Below, piece after piece: positions 5,435 to 5,437 of a stretch of DNA of 5,437 bases. Source of the stretch: JBJXGF01 sp046153015 (GTDB lineage Bacteria; Actinomycetota; Acidimicrobiia; Acidimicrobiales; CAIXPF01). Under the pieces are notes generated by a model. It saw nothing but the letters and a program-made list of their open reading frames with translations. It did not search any database and had not been told where the DNA came from. The stretch is from contig JBJXGF010000399.1 of NCBI GenBank assembly GCA_046153015.1, positions 1 to 5,437 of the forward strand. Reading direction: 5' to 3'. Both the position numbers and the translations under genes were made by a program. Each line of letters begins with the position of its first letter. Positions within the stretch are counted from its first letter, which is position 1.

Positions 5435-5437
5435 TCG

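Noticed and set aside
5409..5437. Plus-strand ATG at 5409 opening a frame to the window edge
   Set aside because: The purine run GAAGAAG directly abuts the ATG, leaving no spacing for a Shine-Dalgarno. The frame soon contains ATA, which is rare in this genome, and only about nine codons are visible.
5302..5437. T-box or His attenuator ahead of hisS
   Set aside because: I see no T-box-like conserved sequence, no specifier loop that I can recognise, no run of His codons and no terminator T-tract.
1..5437. CRISPR arrays, insertion sequences, prophage, tRNA or rRNA genes
   Set aside because: No spaced direct repeats of CRISPR type, no transposase or integrase motifs and no tRNA-like cloverleaf or rRNA sequence were seen. 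Nearly all of the window is occupied by four genes, three of them recognised housekeeping genes.

Overview
The window is very GC-rich (roughly 70% or more by eye), with third codon positions almost always G or C, GTG starts throughout and several TANNNT-type -10 motifs close to starts. This composition, together with the order hisS - aspS - (insert) - rarA - next gene, suggests a chromosomal core region of a high-GC actinomycete. An Acidimicrobiia-like lineage is my best guess, but it is inferred from composition and gene order and not demonstrated.

Layout from right to left, following the main (minus-strand) direction of transcription: (1) 5302-5437 is a 5'-flanking region that holds an AT-rich 12-bp palindrome, CGATTCG repeats, a GC-only hairpin, a GTGTCG triplet repeat and a possible tiny ORF. 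(2) 3931-5301 is hisS, histidyl-tRNA synthetase, with an uncertain N-terminal extension. (3) 2138-3934 is aspS, aspartyl-tRNA synthetase, coupled to hisS by a GTGA stop/start overlap and preceded by an AAGGAG ribosome binding site. (4) 1416-2135, on the opposite strand, encodes an unrecognised membrane-anchored protein that converges on aspS with only 2 nt between the stop codons. A perfect 9-bp GC stem straddles both stops and is a candidate bidirectional terminator. (5) 42-1373 is rarA (mgsA), a replication-associated AAA+ ATPase, divergent from the membrane-protein gene. (6) 1-39 is the first 13 codons of another minus-strand gene that starts 2 nt after the rarA stop.

HisRS and AspRS form a two-gene translation unit. 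The AspRS carries the His and Gly residues associated with non-discriminating bacterial AspRS, so this organism probably makes Asn-tRNA(Asn), and hence needs GatCAB, by transamidation. RarA and the following gene form a second unit. The lone plus-strand membrane-protein gene separates the two units and is the least explained gene here. I found no mobile element, CRISPR array, tRNA or rRNA. Everything recognised is ordinary housekeeping content, and the interest lies in regulatory architecture, small duplications and the unknown membrane protein.
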